From Caenimonas sp. SL110 (GTDB taxonomy: Bacteria > Pseudomonadota > Gammaproteobacteria > Burkholderiales > Burkholderiaceae_C): DNA of 64,000 nt. The notes beneath the pieces were generated by a model that saw only the letters and a program-made list of their open reading frames with translations, was not told the origin of the DNA and did not search any database. Position numbers and translations under genes: made by a program. Below, piece by piece: positions 18,775 through 29,406 of this stretch. The stretch is taken from the NCBI RefSeq assembly GCF_001044395.1, contig NZ_JANU01000031.1, positions 124,001 to 188,000 of the forward strand, written 5' to 3'. The first letter of the stretch is position 1. Every line of letters begins with the position of its first letter.

Positions 18775-18793
18775 GTACCTGGCCTATCTGTAT

Positions 18794-19999
18794 TTAGTTG
18801 GGGGTGAAGCCGTAGACGCCGCCCGCGCGTGTGACCACGACGAGGGTGTTGCCTGCAACAACCGGGGAAGCCGCGATCGCAGAGCCGTCAGTGGCCACGC
18901 GATTGAGCAGCGAGCCGTCTTCACGCGACAGCATGTGGACATAGCCCGATGCGTCGCCGACAACGACCGAGCGGCCCAGCGAAAGCGGTCCGCTCAGGCC
19001 ACGAAAGGACAGCTTGTCGGTCATCCAGGCGCGTTCGCCCGTATCCCGACGCCATGCGATCACCTTGCCGTCGGATTCGGTGCCGAAGACCAGGCGCTCA
19101 TCGCCGCTCACGCCTTCAGCGCCGCTCGCAGGACGACTCCATGCAACGACTCCGCGTGCAGCATCCACGCAACCGACAGTCGCCTGGAAGGCGCGCGCAC
19201 AAACGGAGTTGTCGACGCGGCTCACGGTGCCGACCAGGTCAACCAGGCGCTCGACATCATTGATGCCGCGCGGCGACGCAATAGGCGCTTCCCAGCGTGC
19301 TGCGCCGGTGGCGGGGTTCATGCCGATCAAGCGGCCCGACATGCCCACGACCAGCGTGTCGCCCACGGCCAGCATGACGCCGTTGTGCCGGAGCACGAGC
19401 GGCTCGCTCCCTGCGCGCACTTGCGTCCACAGCTTGCGACCGGTCTGCCCATCGAATGCGCTGACGGCGCGATCGGCTGTCAGGACAAAAACGCGGCCGC
19501 CTGCAACGAAGGGGGCGGTGTACCCGCTGGCTCCGAGCCCGGCGCGCCAGACTTCCTTGCCTGCCGCGAACGCGACCAGTTCGTTGCTGCGCGTCACCAC
19601 CGCCGCCATGCGGCCATCGCTGCCGACACCGGCTGCGATCGGGCCTGCGGCGCTTGCACGCCAGAGGTCGCGTCCTGAAACTGCGTCGATGAGCGCGACA
19701 CCGCCATCAGCACCGGCGACAGCCACGGTGGTGCCGGAGACGTGCACGGACAGCGGTAGCGTGACAGCTCCAACACGCGCCACCCATGCCTGGCGCACCG
19801 GAATGAGCGACGGATTGGGTTGCAGTTCTGCGGGCTTTGGCTTGTCTGATCCGCCACCCAGAAACGAAGGCAGCGACGAAACCTGCGGCATGTACTGGCA
19901 TCCGGCGAGCGCGGCAACCACGGCGATGGCGCCGGCCAAGCGCGTGACGGCCCTGAGCGAGTTGCCGGCCAGGCCGGAAGTGCGCGAAGTGAGGATCAT
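18794..19999 (-). CDS. bamB: Outer membrane protein assembly factor BamB
   Basis: 401-residue outer-membrane lipoprotein of the Bam complex. Signal peptide with lipobox LAGC around residue 33, followed by an eight-bladed beta-propeller visible as repeated GG-V-hydrophobic, D..G...W and LYALD-like strands (for example DAVSGRDLWRA, DGQTGRKLWTQ, DTGERAWMTD). Start overlaps the stop of the upstream YfgM-like gene by four bases. Downstream is der. Confidence 0.95.
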   Translation of the reverse strand: MILTSRTSGLAGNSLRAVTRLAGAIAVVAALAGCQYMPQVSSLPSFLGGGSDKPKPAELQPNPSLIPVRQAWVARVGAVTLPLSVHVSGTTVAVAGADGGVALIDAVSGRDLWRASAAGPIAAGVGSDGRMAAVVTRSNELVAFAAGKEVWRAGLGASGYTAPFVAGGRVFVLTADRAVSAFDGQTGRKLWTQVRAGSEPLVLRHNGVMLAVGDTLVVGMSGRLIGMNPATGAARWEAPIASPRGINDVERLVDLVGTVSRVDNSVCARAFQATVGCVDAARGVVAWSRPASGAEGVSGDERLVFGTESDGKVIAWRRDTGERAWMTDKLSFRGLSGPLSLGRSVVVGDASGYVHMLSREDGSLLNRVATDGSAIAASPVVAGNTLVVVTRAGGVYGFTPN

Positions 20000-20694
20000 G
20001 ATTTGGCGGTTCCCGATGCGGCGGTAGAAGGTGCAGGGACAGGATCGAGCGTGGTCGCGTCAACGCCCAGCGCGCCGAGTTTCACTGCGAGCAGCCGCTT
20101 GTATTCGGTGCGTTCGTCAACGCCCTTGTAGGCCTTGACGTATTCGCTCTTGGCTTCGTCCTTCTTGCCCTGCGCCTTGTAAATGTCACCACGGCGATCG
20201 GCGGCAAGGCCCTCGAACGCCTTGGGGAATTCACCGGAAAGCTGCTTGAGCGCGTCGTCGTAGGCTTTGGCTTCGAGTAGGACGCCCGACAGGCGCAGGC
20301 GAGCGATGGACTGATAGCCTTCGTCAGACGACTTTTCTGCAACCCAGGTCAAGGCGGCCTTGGCGGCGTCGGTGTTGCCCTTCTCGACATGGACCTTGGC
20401 TGCGAGCATGCCCGCCTGCTGTGCATACGTGGTGCCGCCGAACTTGTCTTTCATGTCGGCGAACGCACGTTCAACGCGCGTCACGTCGCCGGCTTGTGCA
20501 GCGCGATCGACTTCGTCGTAAAGCGTGGCGGCCTGCACGGCCTGCGTGCGCTGCCAGTAGTTCCAGCCGTTCCAGCCCGCGATCCCGCCAAAAACTGCGA
20601 TCACCACCCACGTGATGAGGTTGCCGTATTCTTTCCAGAAGTGCTTGATTTCATCGAGCTGCTCCTGTTCCTCTAGGTCCAGATGTTTTGCCAT
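19996..20694 (-). CDS. YfgM-like tetratricopeptide membrane protein
   Basis: 232-residue protein with a short cytoplasmic head (MAKHLDLEEQEQLDEIKHFW), one transmembrane helix (about 26-43) and a periplasmic TPR-like helical domain, the YfgM/DUF2133 arrangement. YfgM associates with the SecYEG translocon and PpiD and helps pass proteins to periplasmic chaperones. It sits between hisS and bamB, coupled to bamB by a 4-base overlap. An Ala/Ser-rich tail follows the TPR region. Confidence 0.92.
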   Translation of the reverse strand: MAKHLDLEEQEQLDEIKHFWKEYGNLITWVVIAVFGGIAGWNGWNYWQRTQAVQAATLYDEVDRAAQAGDVTRVERAFADMKDKFGGTTYAQQAGMLAAKVHVEKGNTDAAKAALTWVAEKSSDEGYQSIARLRLSGVLLEAKAYDDALKQLSGEFPKAFEGLAADRRGDIYKAQGKKDEAKSEYVKAYKGVDERTEYKRLLAVKLGALGVDATTLDPVPAPSTAASGTAKS

Positions 20695-20729
20695 GGGTTA
20701 CTTTTTGTCCTGCCAACCGGCCATTGTAG

Positions 20730-22037
20730 TTAGGCTCGCATCGCTGCCAGCGCACGCTCGGCGATAACCGGATCATCGAGTGCTATGGATTGGGGTTGGG
20801 CGTCCCTGTTTCGCAGCGGCTTGACGACCAGCGATGCCGTCTCCTCATCAAACACGAGCGCGTGATCGGCGCCGCTTGCATCGGCTTTTTTCATCTGGCT
20901 CTTCTGGCTGCCGCCACCCGAGTGCACGATGACCTTGAGGCCCGCAGCGCGCAGGCTTTCAACCACCGGCACCGACCGGATGAGCGCTGCTTGCGACGGC
21001 ACCACGCAGTACGCATCCGGTGCGCGACCCGGCACCGGCACATCGATCTCCTGCAGCAGGAGCAGCAGACGTTCGATACCCAGCCCGAAGCCGATCGCAG
21101 GTGCCGCCTTGCCGCCCATCTGCTCGATGAGTCCGTCGTACCGTCCTCCCCCACAGATGGTGCCCTGCGAACCGAGGCGGTCCGTCGTCCACTCAAAGAC
21201 GGTGAGGTTGTAGTAATCCATGCCGCGAACCAGGCGGGTATTGATGCGGTACGGCTGGCCGGCTGCATCGAGCAGGCGGCGCAATGTGTCGAAGTGCTGC
21301 TTCGATTCTTCGCCGAGAAAATCCATCAGCTTCGGCGCTGATTCGACCATCTCCTGCATGGCTGGATTCTTGGTGTCGAGAATGCGCAGCGGATTGGTGT
21401 GCAGGCGAGCCTTGGCCTCCGCATCGAGCAGGTCGATGTGTTTTTCAAAGTGCGCCACCAGCGCGGCGCGGTGCACCAGCCGCTCGGCGGGTTGCCCAAG
21501 CGTCCCGATCTCGAGCCGGTAGTGCTCGCCTTCGACCAGGCCCAGCTCGCGCCACAGCGCGCGACCCATCAGGATCAGTTCGGCATCGACATCGGGACCG
21601 GCATATCCGAGCGCTTCGACATCGAGCTGGTGGAACTGGCGGTAGCGGCCCTTTTGCGGGCGCTCGTGCCTGAACATCGGCCCTGCCGTCCACACACGCA
21701 ACGGGCCGTTGTACAGGGCGTTGTGCTCGACCACGGCACGCACGATGCCGGCAGTGGCTTCAGGCCGCAGCGTGAGCTTGTCGCCGTTCATCGAGTCGGT
21801 GAAGGAATACATCTCCTTTTCGACGATGTCGGTGACCTCGCCGATGCCGCGCACGAAGAGCTGCGTCGGCTCGACGACCGGCGTCACGATGTACTGGTAG
21901 CCGTAGCGCGCCATCACGCGGTGCACGACTTCGTCGAACCATTGCCAGGTTGCCGCGCGCGGAAGAATCTCCTTGCGCGGCACGCTCGCGGGCAGGATGT
22001 CGTTCATGCCTTTGACGGCACTGAGTTTTTCAGCCAT
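20730..22037 (-). CDS. hisS: Histidyl-tRNA synthetase
   Basis: 435-residue class II synthetase charging tRNA-His. Motif 1 ([15 protein letters not shown]), motif 2 ([12 protein letters not shown] and [16 protein letters not shown]), the histidine-binding [15 protein letters not shown] segment, motif 3 ([12 protein letters not shown]) and a C-terminal anticodon domain ending in a conserved helix are all visible. It lies 11 bases downstream of ispG. Confidence 0.98.
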   Translation of the reverse strand: MAEKLSAVKGMNDILPASVPRKEILPRAATWQWFDEVVHRVMARYGYQYIVTPVVEPTQLFVRGIGEVTDIVEKEMYSFTDSMNGDKLTLRPEATAGIVRAVVEHNALYNGPLRVWTAGPMFRHERPQKGRYRQFHQLDVEALGYAGPDVDAELILMGRALWRELGLVEGEHYRLEIGTLGQPAERLVHRAALVAHFEKHIDLLDAEAKARLHTNPLRILDTKNPAMQEMVESAPKLMDFLGEESKQHFDTLRRLLDAAGQPYRINTRLVRGMDYYNLTVFEWTTDRLGSQGTICGGGRYDGLIEQMGGKAAPAIGFGLGIERLLLLLQEIDVPVPGRAPDAYCVVPSQAALIRSVPVVESLRAAGLKVIVHSGGGSQKSQMKKADASGADHALVFDEETASLVVKPLRNRDAQPQSIALDDPVIAERALAAMRA

Positions 22038-22048
22038 TTTTCTGGAGG

Positions 22049-23320
22049 TCAGGCGTTCTCGGCGATCTGGCCGTAACGCTTTTCGACGTAGTCTTCGACG
22101 ATCTGGTGGAATTCGCTGGCGATGTTATCGCCGCGCAGGGTGAGCGCCTTGTGCCCATCGATGAAGACAGGTGCTGCAGGCGCTTCGCCGGTGCCGGGCA
22201 GGCTGATGCCGATATCGGCATGCTTGCTCTCGCCCGGGCCATTGACGATGCAGCCCATGACGGCCACTTTCATCTTTTCGACGCCGGGATACTTTGCCTT
22301 CCAGACCGGCATCTGCGTGCGCAGGTAGCCATCGATCTGCTGGGCCAGTTCCTGGAAGGTGGTGCTCGTGGTGCGACCGCAACCGGGACAGGCCGTGACA
22401 CTGGGCACGAAGCTGCGCAGGCCCAGCGACTGGATGATTTCGGATGCGATCACGACTTCCTGCGTTCGTGCTTCACCAGGTGCGGGCGTGAGCGAAACGC
22501 GGATCGTGTCGCCGATGCCCTCTTGCTGCAGGATGCCCAGCGCCACGCTGGATGCGACGGTGCCTTTGGTGCCCATGCCGGCTTCGGTCAGCCCCAGGTG
22601 CAATGCGTAGTCGCAGCGCTTGCTCAGCTCGCGATACACCGAGATCAGGTCCTGCACGCCGCTGACCTTGCACGACAGGATGATCTGGCTGGCGTCCATG
22701 CCCATCTCCACTGCACGGCCTGCCGACTCCACGGCCGACGTGATGAGCGCTTCGTACATCACCGACCGGGCGTCCCACGGGTCCGCGCGCTTGCTGTTGA
22801 TGTCCATCAGGTCGGCAAGCAGTTCCTGGTCGAGGCTGCCCCAATTGACGCCGATGCGCACGACTTTGTCGTAACGCATCGCCGCTTCGATCATCTGGCC
22901 GAACTGCTTGTCGCGCTTGTCGCCCTTGCCAACATTGCCTGGATTGATCCGGTACTTGGACAATGCCTGCGCGCAGTCCGGGTAGTCGGTGAGCAGGCGA
23001 TGCCCGTTGTAATGAAAGTCGCCAATCAGCGGCACGTCGATCCCCATCCGGTCGAGCTGCTCGCGGATGTAAGGCACCTGCGCCGCGGCTTCAGGTGTAT
23101 TGACGGTGATACGAACCAGCTCGGAGCCCGCGATGGCCAGCTCTTTGACCTGGATCGCGGTGCCGATCGCATCGACGGTGTCGGTATTGGTCATCGACTG
23201 GATGCGAACGGGCGCGTCGCCGCCAATCGTCACGACACGGGAACCCCACTGGGCCCTGGCCTGCCGGGTATGACGGGGCTTGGGATACGCAGGCTCAATG
23301 GGAAGGCACGGCTCGATCAT
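22049..23320 (-). CDS. ispG: 4-hydroxy-3-methylbut-2-enyl-diphosphate synthase (flavodoxin)
   Basis: 423-residue [4Fe-4S] enzyme of the MEP isoprenoid pathway converting MEcPP to HMBPP. The TIM-barrel part contains QSMTNTDT and FHYNGH; the cluster-binding cysteines are in TACPGCGR and, further on, [11 protein letters not shown]. Start ATG 23320, with AGGTAA upstream, is chosen over an in-frame ATG at 23374 inside rodZ. The gap to the upstream rodZ-like gene is 4 bases. Confidence 0.97.
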   Translation of the reverse strand: MIEPCLPIEPAYPKPRHTRQARAQWGSRVVTIGGDAPVRIQSMTNTDTVDAIGTAIQVKELAIAGSELVRITVNTPEAAAQVPYIREQLDRMGIDVPLIGDFHYNGHRLLTDYPDCAQALSKYRINPGNVGKGDKRDKQFGQMIEAAMRYDKVVRIGVNWGSLDQELLADLMDINSKRADPWDARSVMYEALITSAVESAGRAVEMGMDASQIILSCKVSGVQDLISVYRELSKRCDYALHLGLTEAGMGTKGTVASSVALGILQQEGIGDTIRVSLTPAPGEARTQEVVIASEIIQSLGLRSFVPSVTACPGCGRTTSTTFQELAQQIDGYLRTQMPVWKAKYPGVEKMKVAVMGCIVNGPGESKHADIGISLPGTGEAPAAPVFIDGHKALTLRGDNIASEFHQIVEDYVEKRYGQIAENA

Positions 23321-23324
23321 CGGA

Positions 23325-24272
23325 TTACCTGACTTCAAATCGCGCGACGTTGTCGGACTTCGAGTGGGGTGCAAGGTCGAACGGCTTGCCGCGCACTTCG
23401 ACGTCGGTCATATCCGTGCGACCGACGGTCACGCGCAGAGGCAGCACGCCATCCGCCCCGACCGCTTCTCCTTGCGCAAGCACTTTTCGAAGCGTGACCG
23501 CGCCCCTGGCGTCCGTCACCTCGACCCAGGACGGACCCTTGGCACGGAAGACGACGGTTGAATTCGCCGCTACCGCCGCTACCGCCGGTTCGACCGGCGC
23601 TGCAACGCTGCCTGCAGCCACAGGAACCGGCGGAACAGCGACAGACGCAGCAGGCGCGAGCGCGAGCGCTTGTGTGGCTTCGGGAGCAGGAGCGGCTGAC
23701 TCGACTGCGCCCGGCGGCGCGGCGGCACCGGAAGCCGGCGCAGCAGGCGCTTCACCCGGGATCACGAGTGGCGTGGCGGCCGGCAGGGGCGCCGTCTCGA
23801 CGCGTGCGCGGGGCAACACGTCGTCTCGCGCCACCGGAAGCAAAATCAATATCAGTGCCCCAAACAGCAGTGCAAATACGGCAAGGAACACCGGCCGGGT
23901 CAACTGTGCAAACCAGGTCGGCGGCGCCGCATCGCTTGCCGCGCGAAACGGCGCGTTGACGCCTTCATCGGTCCGCACCAGGCGAGGCGCAGCCCTTTGC
24001 GGCAAACGTTCCATGATGGGCTGCGGATCGATTTTCAGCGTACGGCAGACGCTGGCCGCCAGGCCGCGAACGAAGACGTTGTCGGGCATCAGGTCGTGTC
24101 GATCGTCCTCCAGCGCCTCAAGCTTGCGCACGGGCACCTTGAGCGCAACAGCCAGCGCGGCCACGTGCAGTCCGGCGGCCTCGCGAGCCTGGCGCAAGAG
24201 CGCACCGGCCGTTGGCCCTTCATGAACCGGCGCCGCCGGGACGGCTTCGCCCTCTCCCCACTCGTCACTCAT
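23325..24272 (-). CDS. rodZ: RodZ-like helix-turn-helix membrane protein (DUF4115)
   Basis: 315-residue bitopic membrane protein: a cytoplasmic Cro/CI-type helix-turn-helix (about 20-90, with [15 protein letters not shown]), one transmembrane helix (about 130-150), a long Ala/Pro/Val-rich periplasmic linker and a C-terminal DUF4115 domain ([15 protein letters not shown]). RodZ anchors MreB and supports rod shape. It starts within the 3' end of the pilF-like gene (ATGAGTGA overlap of 8 bases) and precedes ispG, the usual proteobacterial pilF-rodZ-ispG-hisS order. Confidence 0.88.
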   Translation of the reverse strand: MSDEWGEGEAVPAAPVHEGPTAGALLRQAREAAGLHVAALAVALKVPVRKLEALEDDRHDLMPDNVFVRGLAASVCRTLKIDPQPIMERLPQRAAPRLVRTDEGVNAPFRAASDAAPPTWFAQLTRPVFLAVFALLFGALILILLPVARDDVLPRARVETAPLPAATPLVIPGEAPAAPASGAAAPPGAVESAAPAPEATQALALAPAASVAVPPVPVAAGSVAAPVEPAVAAVAANSTVVFRAKGPSWVEVTDARGAVTLRKVLAQGEAVGADGVLPLRVTVGRTDMTDVEVRGKPFDLAPHSKSDNVARFEVR

Positions 24273-25065
24273 CGAATGAACCCCGCTCGTACAGGCCCGC
24301 CTCTCGCGACTGCGCATAGCGCTTCTTGAGTTGCTCGCCCAGTTGCCGCAGCGCCACCATGTCGTTCATGCGTCGCTCGACCTTGATTCCCAACCAGAGC
24401 GTCTCTGAATTCGCCATGTCGGAATTATTCAGGCGCCGGATATAGAACTGCGCGCGGGTGTAGTCGCCGCGCTTGTACAGGAGATTGGCAAGGTTGAACC
24501 CGGTCACCGGGTTGGCTGCATCGAGCTCGTAGGACCGCGCAAGGCTGCGTTCAGCCTCGGCCAGCTTGCCGGCGCGCACTTCGCACACGCCCTGGGCCAT
24601 CAAGGTCTTGGCCCGGCCGGTGTAAGTGGCGTTCGACATCACCACATCGAACGACCGTTTGGCCTCGTCATATCGGCCGGTCTGGCACATCAACCAACCC
24701 AGGTTGTGCTGCACATTCGGGTCGTTGGGATTGAGCGTGACGGCACGGCGAAAGCTCTCTTCGGCCAGGCGGTTATCGTTCAGGCGCATGTAGATCAGGC
24801 CGCGCAGGTTGTACGCGTCAGGAAACGTCGGGTCCTGGGTGATCACCTGCTTGAGTTCGTCGAGCGCCACGGTGGTCTGGCCCTGCTCGAAGTAGCCAAC
24901 CGCCAGTTCCATGCGAATGCGCGCGCGGCGGCGCGAATCGGGTTCGTCCGACTCGGTGATGATGTCGCGCTGGCCGCCGGAGCCGCCCGCAGCGTTCATC
25001 GGGGTGGTGCAGCCGGCCAATGCCGAAAATGCTGCGGCCACCAGCAAGGCGGTCCTCATCAACAT
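24265..25065 (-). CDS. pilW: Type IV pilus biogenesis/stability lipoprotein PilW (PilF)
   Basis: 266-residue outer-membrane lipoprotein with a lipobox LAGC about residue 20 and about six TPR repeats (for example AYNLRGLIYMRLNDNRLAEES, NLGWLMCQTGRYDEAKRS). In Pseudomonas PilF and Neisseria PilW the family is needed for PilQ secretin multimer formation or pilus stability. Start ATG 25065 has GGAGAA eight bases upstream. It lies between rlmN and rodZ, as in other proteobacteria; the rest of the pilus machinery is not in this window. Confidence 0.9.
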   Translation of the reverse strand: MLMRTALLVAAAFSALAGCTTPMNAAGGSGGQRDIITESDEPDSRRRARIRMELAVGYFEQGQTTVALDELKQVITQDPTFPDAYNLRGLIYMRLNDNRLAEESFRRAVTLNPNDPNVQHNLGWLMCQTGRYDEAKRSFDVVMSNATYTGRAKTLMAQGVCEVRAGKLAEAERSLARSYELDAANPVTGFNLANLLYKRGDYTRAQFYIRRLNNSDMANSETLWLGIKVERRMNDMVALRQLGEQLKKRYAQSREAGLYERGSFDE

Positions 25066-25069
25066 GGTC

Positions 25070-26224
25070 TCAATTCTCCTTGGCAACGGGGGCGCTGAAC
25101 GGCACGGACTTGAGCATCACCGTGCGTTGCCGGGCGATTCGCTCGTCAACCCGGGTGCGGTCCTTGACGTCGCCGGCCAGCTGGCCGCACGCGGCGTCGA
25201 TGTCGTCCCCTCTGGTTTTTCGCACAGTGGTGACGATACCAGCATCGCTCAGGATTTTCGCGAAAGCGACGACCTGTTTGTGGGGCGAACGCGTCAGCCC
25301 CGATTGCGGGAACGGATTGAATGGAATGAGGTTGATCTTGCAGGACACGCCGCCGTTGACCTGGCCGTGGCCCCGCACCAGGTCAACCAGTTGCCTGGCG
25401 TGTTCGGGCTGGTCGTTCACGCCGTCGAGCATGCAGTACTCAAACGTGATGAAGTCGCGTGGCGCGTGTTCAAGATAACGGCGGCAGGCGTCCAGCAACT
25501 CGGCCAGCGGGTACTTGCGATTGAGCGGAACGAGGTTGTCGCGCAGCTCGTCGTTGGGCGCGTGCAAAGACACGGCCAGGGCGACGGGGCAATCCTGCCC
25601 CAGCCTGTCCATCATCGGGACAACGCCAGAAGTCGAGACCGTGACACGGCGACGCGAAAGGCCGTAGCCATGATCGTCGAGCATCACGCGAAGCGCAGGC
25701 ACCAGCGCCGAGTAATTTTGCAGCGGCTCGCCCATGCCCATCATCACCACATTGGAGATGATGCGTTCATCGCGCTTGAGATGCTTGCGCAGGAAGTGCT
25801 CGGCAAACCAGAGCTGCGCGACGATTTCGCCAGAGGTGAGGTTGCGCGAAAAGCCCTGATGGCCCGTGGAGCAGAAACGGCAGCCGACAGCGCAGCCGGC
25901 TTGCGAGGACACGCAAAGGGTGCCCCTGTCGTCTTCGGGGATGAATACAGCCTCGACCGCATCGCCATTGCCGACATCGAACAGCCACTTGATCGTGCCG
26001 TCCTTCGATTCCTGCTGGGAGATGATGGTGAGCCCCTCGACGCGGGCGGTGGTCTTGAGCTTCTCGCGAAGTGATTTCGCCAGGTCGCTCATCTCGTCGA
26101 ATTGATGGGCGCCGCGCTGGTGGATCCAGCGGAACAGCTGGGTGGCGCGAAAGCGCTTTTCACCCAGGCCCTCGCAAAACGCGGCCAGACCTTCCAGGTC
26201 GAAATCCAGAAGGTTGGCGGTCAT
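25070..26224 (-). CDS. rlmN: Dual-specificity rRNA/tRNA (adenine-C2) methyltransferase
   Basis: 384-residue radical SAM enzyme methylating A2503 of 23S rRNA and A37 of some tRNAs. N-terminal helical accessory domain, then the CxxxCxxC cluster motif CAVGCRFC, and the second catalytic Cys region near the C-terminus. Its C-terminal end precedes pilW by 4 bases, and ndk lies just upstream. Confidence 0.97.
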   Translation of the reverse strand: MTANLLDFDLEGLAAFCEGLGEKRFRATQLFRWIHQRGAHQFDEMSDLAKSLREKLKTTARVEGLTIISQQESKDGTIKWLFDVGNGDAVEAVFIPEDDRGTLCVSSQAGCAVGCRFCSTGHQGFSRNLTSGEIVAQLWFAEHFLRKHLKRDERIISNVVMMGMGEPLQNYSALVPALRVMLDDHGYGLSRRRVTVSTSGVVPMMDRLGQDCPVALAVSLHAPNDELRDNLVPLNRKYPLAELLDACRRYLEHAPRDFITFEYCMLDGVNDQPEHARQLVDLVRGHGQVNGGVSCKINLIPFNPFPQSGLTRSPHKQVVAFAKILSDAGIVTTVRKTRGDDIDAACGQLAGDVKDRTRVDERIARQRTVMLKSVPFSAPVAKEN

Positions 26225-26239
26225 TGCATGGTGATTCGC

Positions 26240-26665
26240 TTAGCGCGAATAGATGTTCATGCCGGGGAAGAAGAACGAGACTTCGACTTTGGCGGTTTCA
26301 GGAGCGTCGGAGCCGTGCACTGCGTTGGCATCGATGCTGTCGGCGAAGTCGGCGCGGATGGTGCCGGGAGCCGCCTTCTTGGGGTCGGTAGCGCCCATCA
26401 GGTCGCGATGCTTGGCGATGGCGTTTTCGCCTTCGAGCGCCGAGATCATCACAGGACCGGAGATCATGAATTCGACGAGGTCCTTGAAGAAGGGACGCTC
26501 TTTGTGAACAGCGTAGAACTGCTCGGCTTCACCGCGGGACAGATGTGCCATGCGGGCAGCGATGACCTTCAGGCCGGCAGCCTCGAAGCGGGCGTAGATC
26601 TGGCCGATGACATTCTTGGCCACTGCGTCGGGCTTGATGATGGAGAGGGTGCGTTCGATAGCCAT
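26240..26665 (-). CDS. ndk: Nucleoside diphosphate kinase
   Basis: 141-residue kinase balancing NTP pools by phosphohistidine transfer. N-terminal [12 protein letters not shown], the active-site histidine in [10 protein letters not shown] (about residue 117) and a C-terminal FFFPG. Full family length; 15 bases upstream of rlmN. Confidence 0.98.
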   Translation of the reverse strand: MAIERTLSIIKPDAVAKNVIGQIYARFEAAGLKVIAARMAHLSRGEAEQFYAVHKERPFFKDLVEFMISGPVMISALEGENAIAKHRDLMGATDPKKAAPGTIRADFADSIDANAVHGSDAPETAKVEVSFFFPGMNIYSR

Positions 26666-26768
26666 TGCTTTTTTCCTGAGCTTGAGTTTTTGGGCTTCGC
26701 CGGACCGGAAAGTTCGGCAAAGCCTACGATTTTAACCGGTCAACATGACAAATGACCGCGAAAGGCCT

Positions 26769-28463
26769 CTATCGGCCACGGCCTCCCCCGCCGCCGCCGC
26801 CGCGGCGTGGTCCTCCACCACCGCCCCCACCACCGCTTCCACCGCCAAAGCCTCCACCACCGCCCCCACGTCCGCCTCCGCCACCCCCGCGGCGCTGTCC
26901 ACCACCGCCTGCCCCCTGGCGCTGCCGCGTGAAGCTGTCGGCGCCGATGTAGCCGAGAGAAGTTTTCATCGGATCGGGTTGTGAGCTGCCTGCGCCCTGG
27001 CGATCGCCCCGGTCGCTGGTGCGATCCTTGTTGCGGCGCTGCTGGCCCTGGCCTCCACCGAAATTGCCACCGCCGCCACCCCGATTGGCGTTGTTGCCCT
27101 GGATGGGCGGGCCGTCCGTGCGCTGCTGACTGGCATTGTTGGGTCCCGGTCCGCGTCCACCGCTGCGACGGCGCCGGTTGCGCCCGCCACCTGCGGGACC
27201 CGCTTCGCCGCCGGGTCCCCTGACATCACCTCGGCCGTCGCGGCGACCATCACCACGGCCATCGCCACGCCCTTCGCCCCGGCCATCGCCGCGGCCTTCA
27301 CCACGCGGCGGACGTTCGCGGTCACCACCTGAGTTCGCGCCAGCGGCCTGCACGAGCGAGCGAATGTCACGCTCGTCCAGTTCCATGAAAGCACCGCGCT
27401 TCAAGCCGCGCGGCAGCATCATCGCGCCATAGCGGATACGGATGAGTCGGCTCACTGCATGGCCGAGCGCCTCGAACAGACGTCTCACTTCGCGATTGCG
27501 GCCTTCGGAGATCGTGACGCGATACCAGGTGTTTGCGCCCTCGCCACCACCGTCTTCGATGGTGCCGAATTGCGCCCTGCCGTCTTCGAGTTCGATGCCG
27601 TCAAGCAGGCGCTGCTTTTCTTCGTTGCTCAGGGCGCCGAGCACGCGCACCGCGTATTCGCGCTCCAGCCCGAAACGGGGATGCATGAGCTTGTTGGCCA
27701 GCTCACCCGAGCTGGTGAAAAGCAGAAGGCCTTCGGTGTTGAGATCGAGCCGTCCGACCGACTGCCACTTGCCCTGGCCCAATCGCGGCAACCGGCGAAA
27801 CACGGTGGGTCGATTTTGCGGATCGTCGTTCGTGACGACTTCGCCGACAGGCTTGTGATACGCAATGACGCGGGCCGGCGGCGGTGCAATGCGAAACCGC
27901 ACTGGCTTGCCATTGACCTTGACCGAATCGCCGAACTGGATGCGTTGGCCGATGTGCGCTGGCTCGTTGTTGACCGAGATGCGCCCCTGGGTGATGAGCT
28001 GCTCCATCTCGAGCCGCGAACCGAGGCCTGCCTGCGCGAGCACCTTGTGCAGCTTGGGCGTATCGACCTGCGGTTGCAGGACGCGCTTGGGTGGGTCTTC
28101 GGCGGACTCGGCCGCCTGCTCGTCGAACTGTCCGGAGACCACGTCGGCAAAAAGGATGGGTGGCGCGGGCGGCAGCGCGGGAGCGACCTTCCGGCGGGCC
28201 CCGGGCTGCAGGTCGTCATCGTCGTCCTCATCGTCATCTTCGTCGTAGTCCTGCCCTTCATGGCCCTGGTCGTCGTCTTCTTCGTCTTCGTCTTCGTCCT
28301 GCTCCTGGACCTTTGCCGTGCGTTCAGCGCGGGCCGGCCGGGCCGCGGTGTCGCCGACTGGCGCAGCGGCCTTGCCTGGCGCCTGCTCTTGCACAGCAGC
28401 CGGGGCCTTGTTTTCGGTCTCTCCGGTGGGCGGCGTCTCGGTGCCGGGCAGGGGTTCGTTCAT
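26769..28463 (-). CDS. rluB: 23S rRNA pseudouridine synthase RluB with an extended RGG/glycine-rich tail
   Basis: 564-residue protein. The catalytic core is RluB/RsuA type, making pseudouridine 2605 in 23S rRNA: S4 RNA-binding domain at about 137-190 and the GRLDLNTEG motif with catalytic Asp near 240. In front is a strongly acidic region (about 50-85, mostly Asp/Glu). After the core, from about residue 370 to the end, comes a low-complexity region of Arg-Gly-Asp repeats followed by polyglycine with Arg, plus a [21 protein letters not shown] island in the middle. Start ATG 28463 lies 4 bases after the scpB stop; the longer frame to 28922 lies over scpB and is a shadow. The extensions make it roughly twice the size of enteric RluB. 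Confidence 0.93.
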   Translation of the reverse strand: MNEPLPGTETPPTGETENKAPAAVQEQAPGKAAAPVGDTAARPARAERTAKVQEQDEDEDEEDDDQGHEGQDYDEDDDEDDDDDLQPGARRKVAPALPPAPPILFADVVSGQFDEQAAESAEDPPKRVLQPQVDTPKLHKVLAQAGLGSRLEMEQLITQGRISVNNEPAHIGQRIQFGDSVKVNGKPVRFRIAPPPARVIAYHKPVGEVVTNDDPQNRPTVFRRLPRLGQGKWQSVGRLDLNTEGLLLFTSSGELANKLMHPRFGLEREYAVRVLGALSNEEKQRLLDGIELEDGRAQFGTIEDGGGEGANTWYRVTISEGRNREVRRLFEALGHAVSRLIRIRYGAMMLPRGLKRGAFMELDERDIRSLVQAAGANSGGDRERPPRGEGRGDGRGEGRGDGRGDGRRDGRGDVRGPGGEAGPAGGGRNRRRRSGGRGPGPNNASQQRTDGPPIQGNNANRGGGGGNFGGGQGQQRRNKDRTSDRGDRQGAGSSQPDPMKTSLGYIGADSFTRQRQGAGGGGQRRGGGGGGRGGGGGGFGGGSGGGGGGGGPRRGGGGGGGRGR

Positions 28464-28467
28464 GCTT

Positions 28468-29238
28468 TCAGTTCTCGAATTCTTCGGCTGCATCGTCTGC
28501 GGCCTGGACTTGCGCGGCATCGGCCGCGGACGTCGGCTGGGCTTGCGCCTGGCCGTCTGGGATTTCAGGTAAATCGCTCTCGATCGGGGACTCCGATTGA
28601 TCAGGCATAAGCTCAGGCATAAGCTCAGGCATGAGCTCAGGCACGACGGCTTCGGGTTCCATCGCCAGTGCCGGCTGCATGTCGTCGACAGGTGTGGCGA
28701 GCGACGCCAGCAAGTTGACCTGCTCGCCCGGGCTTTGCAGCACCGGCAACTGGTCGAGCGACTCGATGCCCAGGTCGTCAAGGAACTGCCGCGTGGTGGC
28801 AAAGAGCGCGGGCCGTCCGGCGGCTTCCCGGTGGCCGATGACTTCAACCCAGCCGCGGTCTTCAAGCTGCTTGAGGATGAGCGCGTTGATGGTGACGCCG
28901 CGGATGTCTTCCATGTCGCCACGCGTCACCGGCTGGCGGTACGCAATGATCGCCAGCGTTTCGAGCACTGCCCGTGTGTACTTCGGCGGCTTCTCGGGGT
29001 GCAGCCTGTCGAGATATTCGCGCATGGACGGCCGGCTTTGAAAACGCCAGCCGCTCGCAACTTGCACGAGCTCGACGCCGCGCTGTGTCCATTCATTTTG
29101 CAGGTCCGAAAGCAGCGCCTTGATCGTGTCCGCACCCAGCTCATCGTTGAACAGGACGCGAAGCTCGCGAACCGGAAGCGGTTGCTGCGAGCAGATCAGG
29201 GCGGTTTCGAGGACGCGTCGGGCATCCGTCGTATTCAT
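28468..29238 (-). CDS. scpB: Segregation and condensation protein ScpB
   Basis: 256-residue kleisin-associated subunit of the SMC-ScpAB condensin, built of two winged helices (N-terminal about 170 residues). The first helix region begins [16 protein letters not shown] and the second contains [16 protein letters not shown], both typical. The C-terminal tail has a 4-residue PELM unit repeated, encoded by 12-base tandem repeats, then an acidic stretch. scpA is not in the window; rluB follows by 4 bases, a common pairing. Confidence 0.93.
   Translation of the reverse strand: MNTTDARRVLETALICSQQPLPVRELRVLFNDELGADTIKALLSDLQNEWTQRGVELVQVASGWRFQSRPSMREYLDRLHPEKPPKYTRAVLETLAIIAYRQPVTRGDMEDIRGVTINALILKQLEDRGWVEVIGHREAAGRPALFATTRQFLDDLGIESLDQLPVLQSPGEQVNLLASLATPVDDMQPALAMEPEAVVPELMPELMPELMPDQSESPIESDLPEIPDGQAQAQPTSAADAAQVQAADDAAEEFEN
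28601..28636. repeat. 12-base tandem repeat in scpB (PELM units)
   Basis: Three tandem units (TCAGGCATAAGC, TCAGGCATAAGC, TCAGGCATGAGC) plus an 8-base partial copy at 28637-28644. Unit length is a multiple of three, so expansion or loss would keep frame and add or remove PELM. Each unit also contains a GAGCTC/AAGCTC-like core. It lies in the disordered tail of scpB. Confidence 0.9.
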
Positions 29239-29406
29239 GTCTTGCCGTTCCGGGAAAAGGCGCCTCGATCGGCGCCCACATCAAGGGCCAAAACTCAAAG
29301 GGCTAAACAGGGGCCCCAAAGGGACTGTTTCCAGGGCATTTTTTTCTGGGGCTCAACAGCACGGCTGCGGCACGAAGTCATTGCGTGGTGCAGTGCCAGA
29401 CGCCAT

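Noticed and set aside
26769-27400. Glycine-rich repeat tract considered as a separate PE-PGRS-like or cell-surface gene
   Set aside because: It is in frame with the RluB core and has no independent start or signal peptide.
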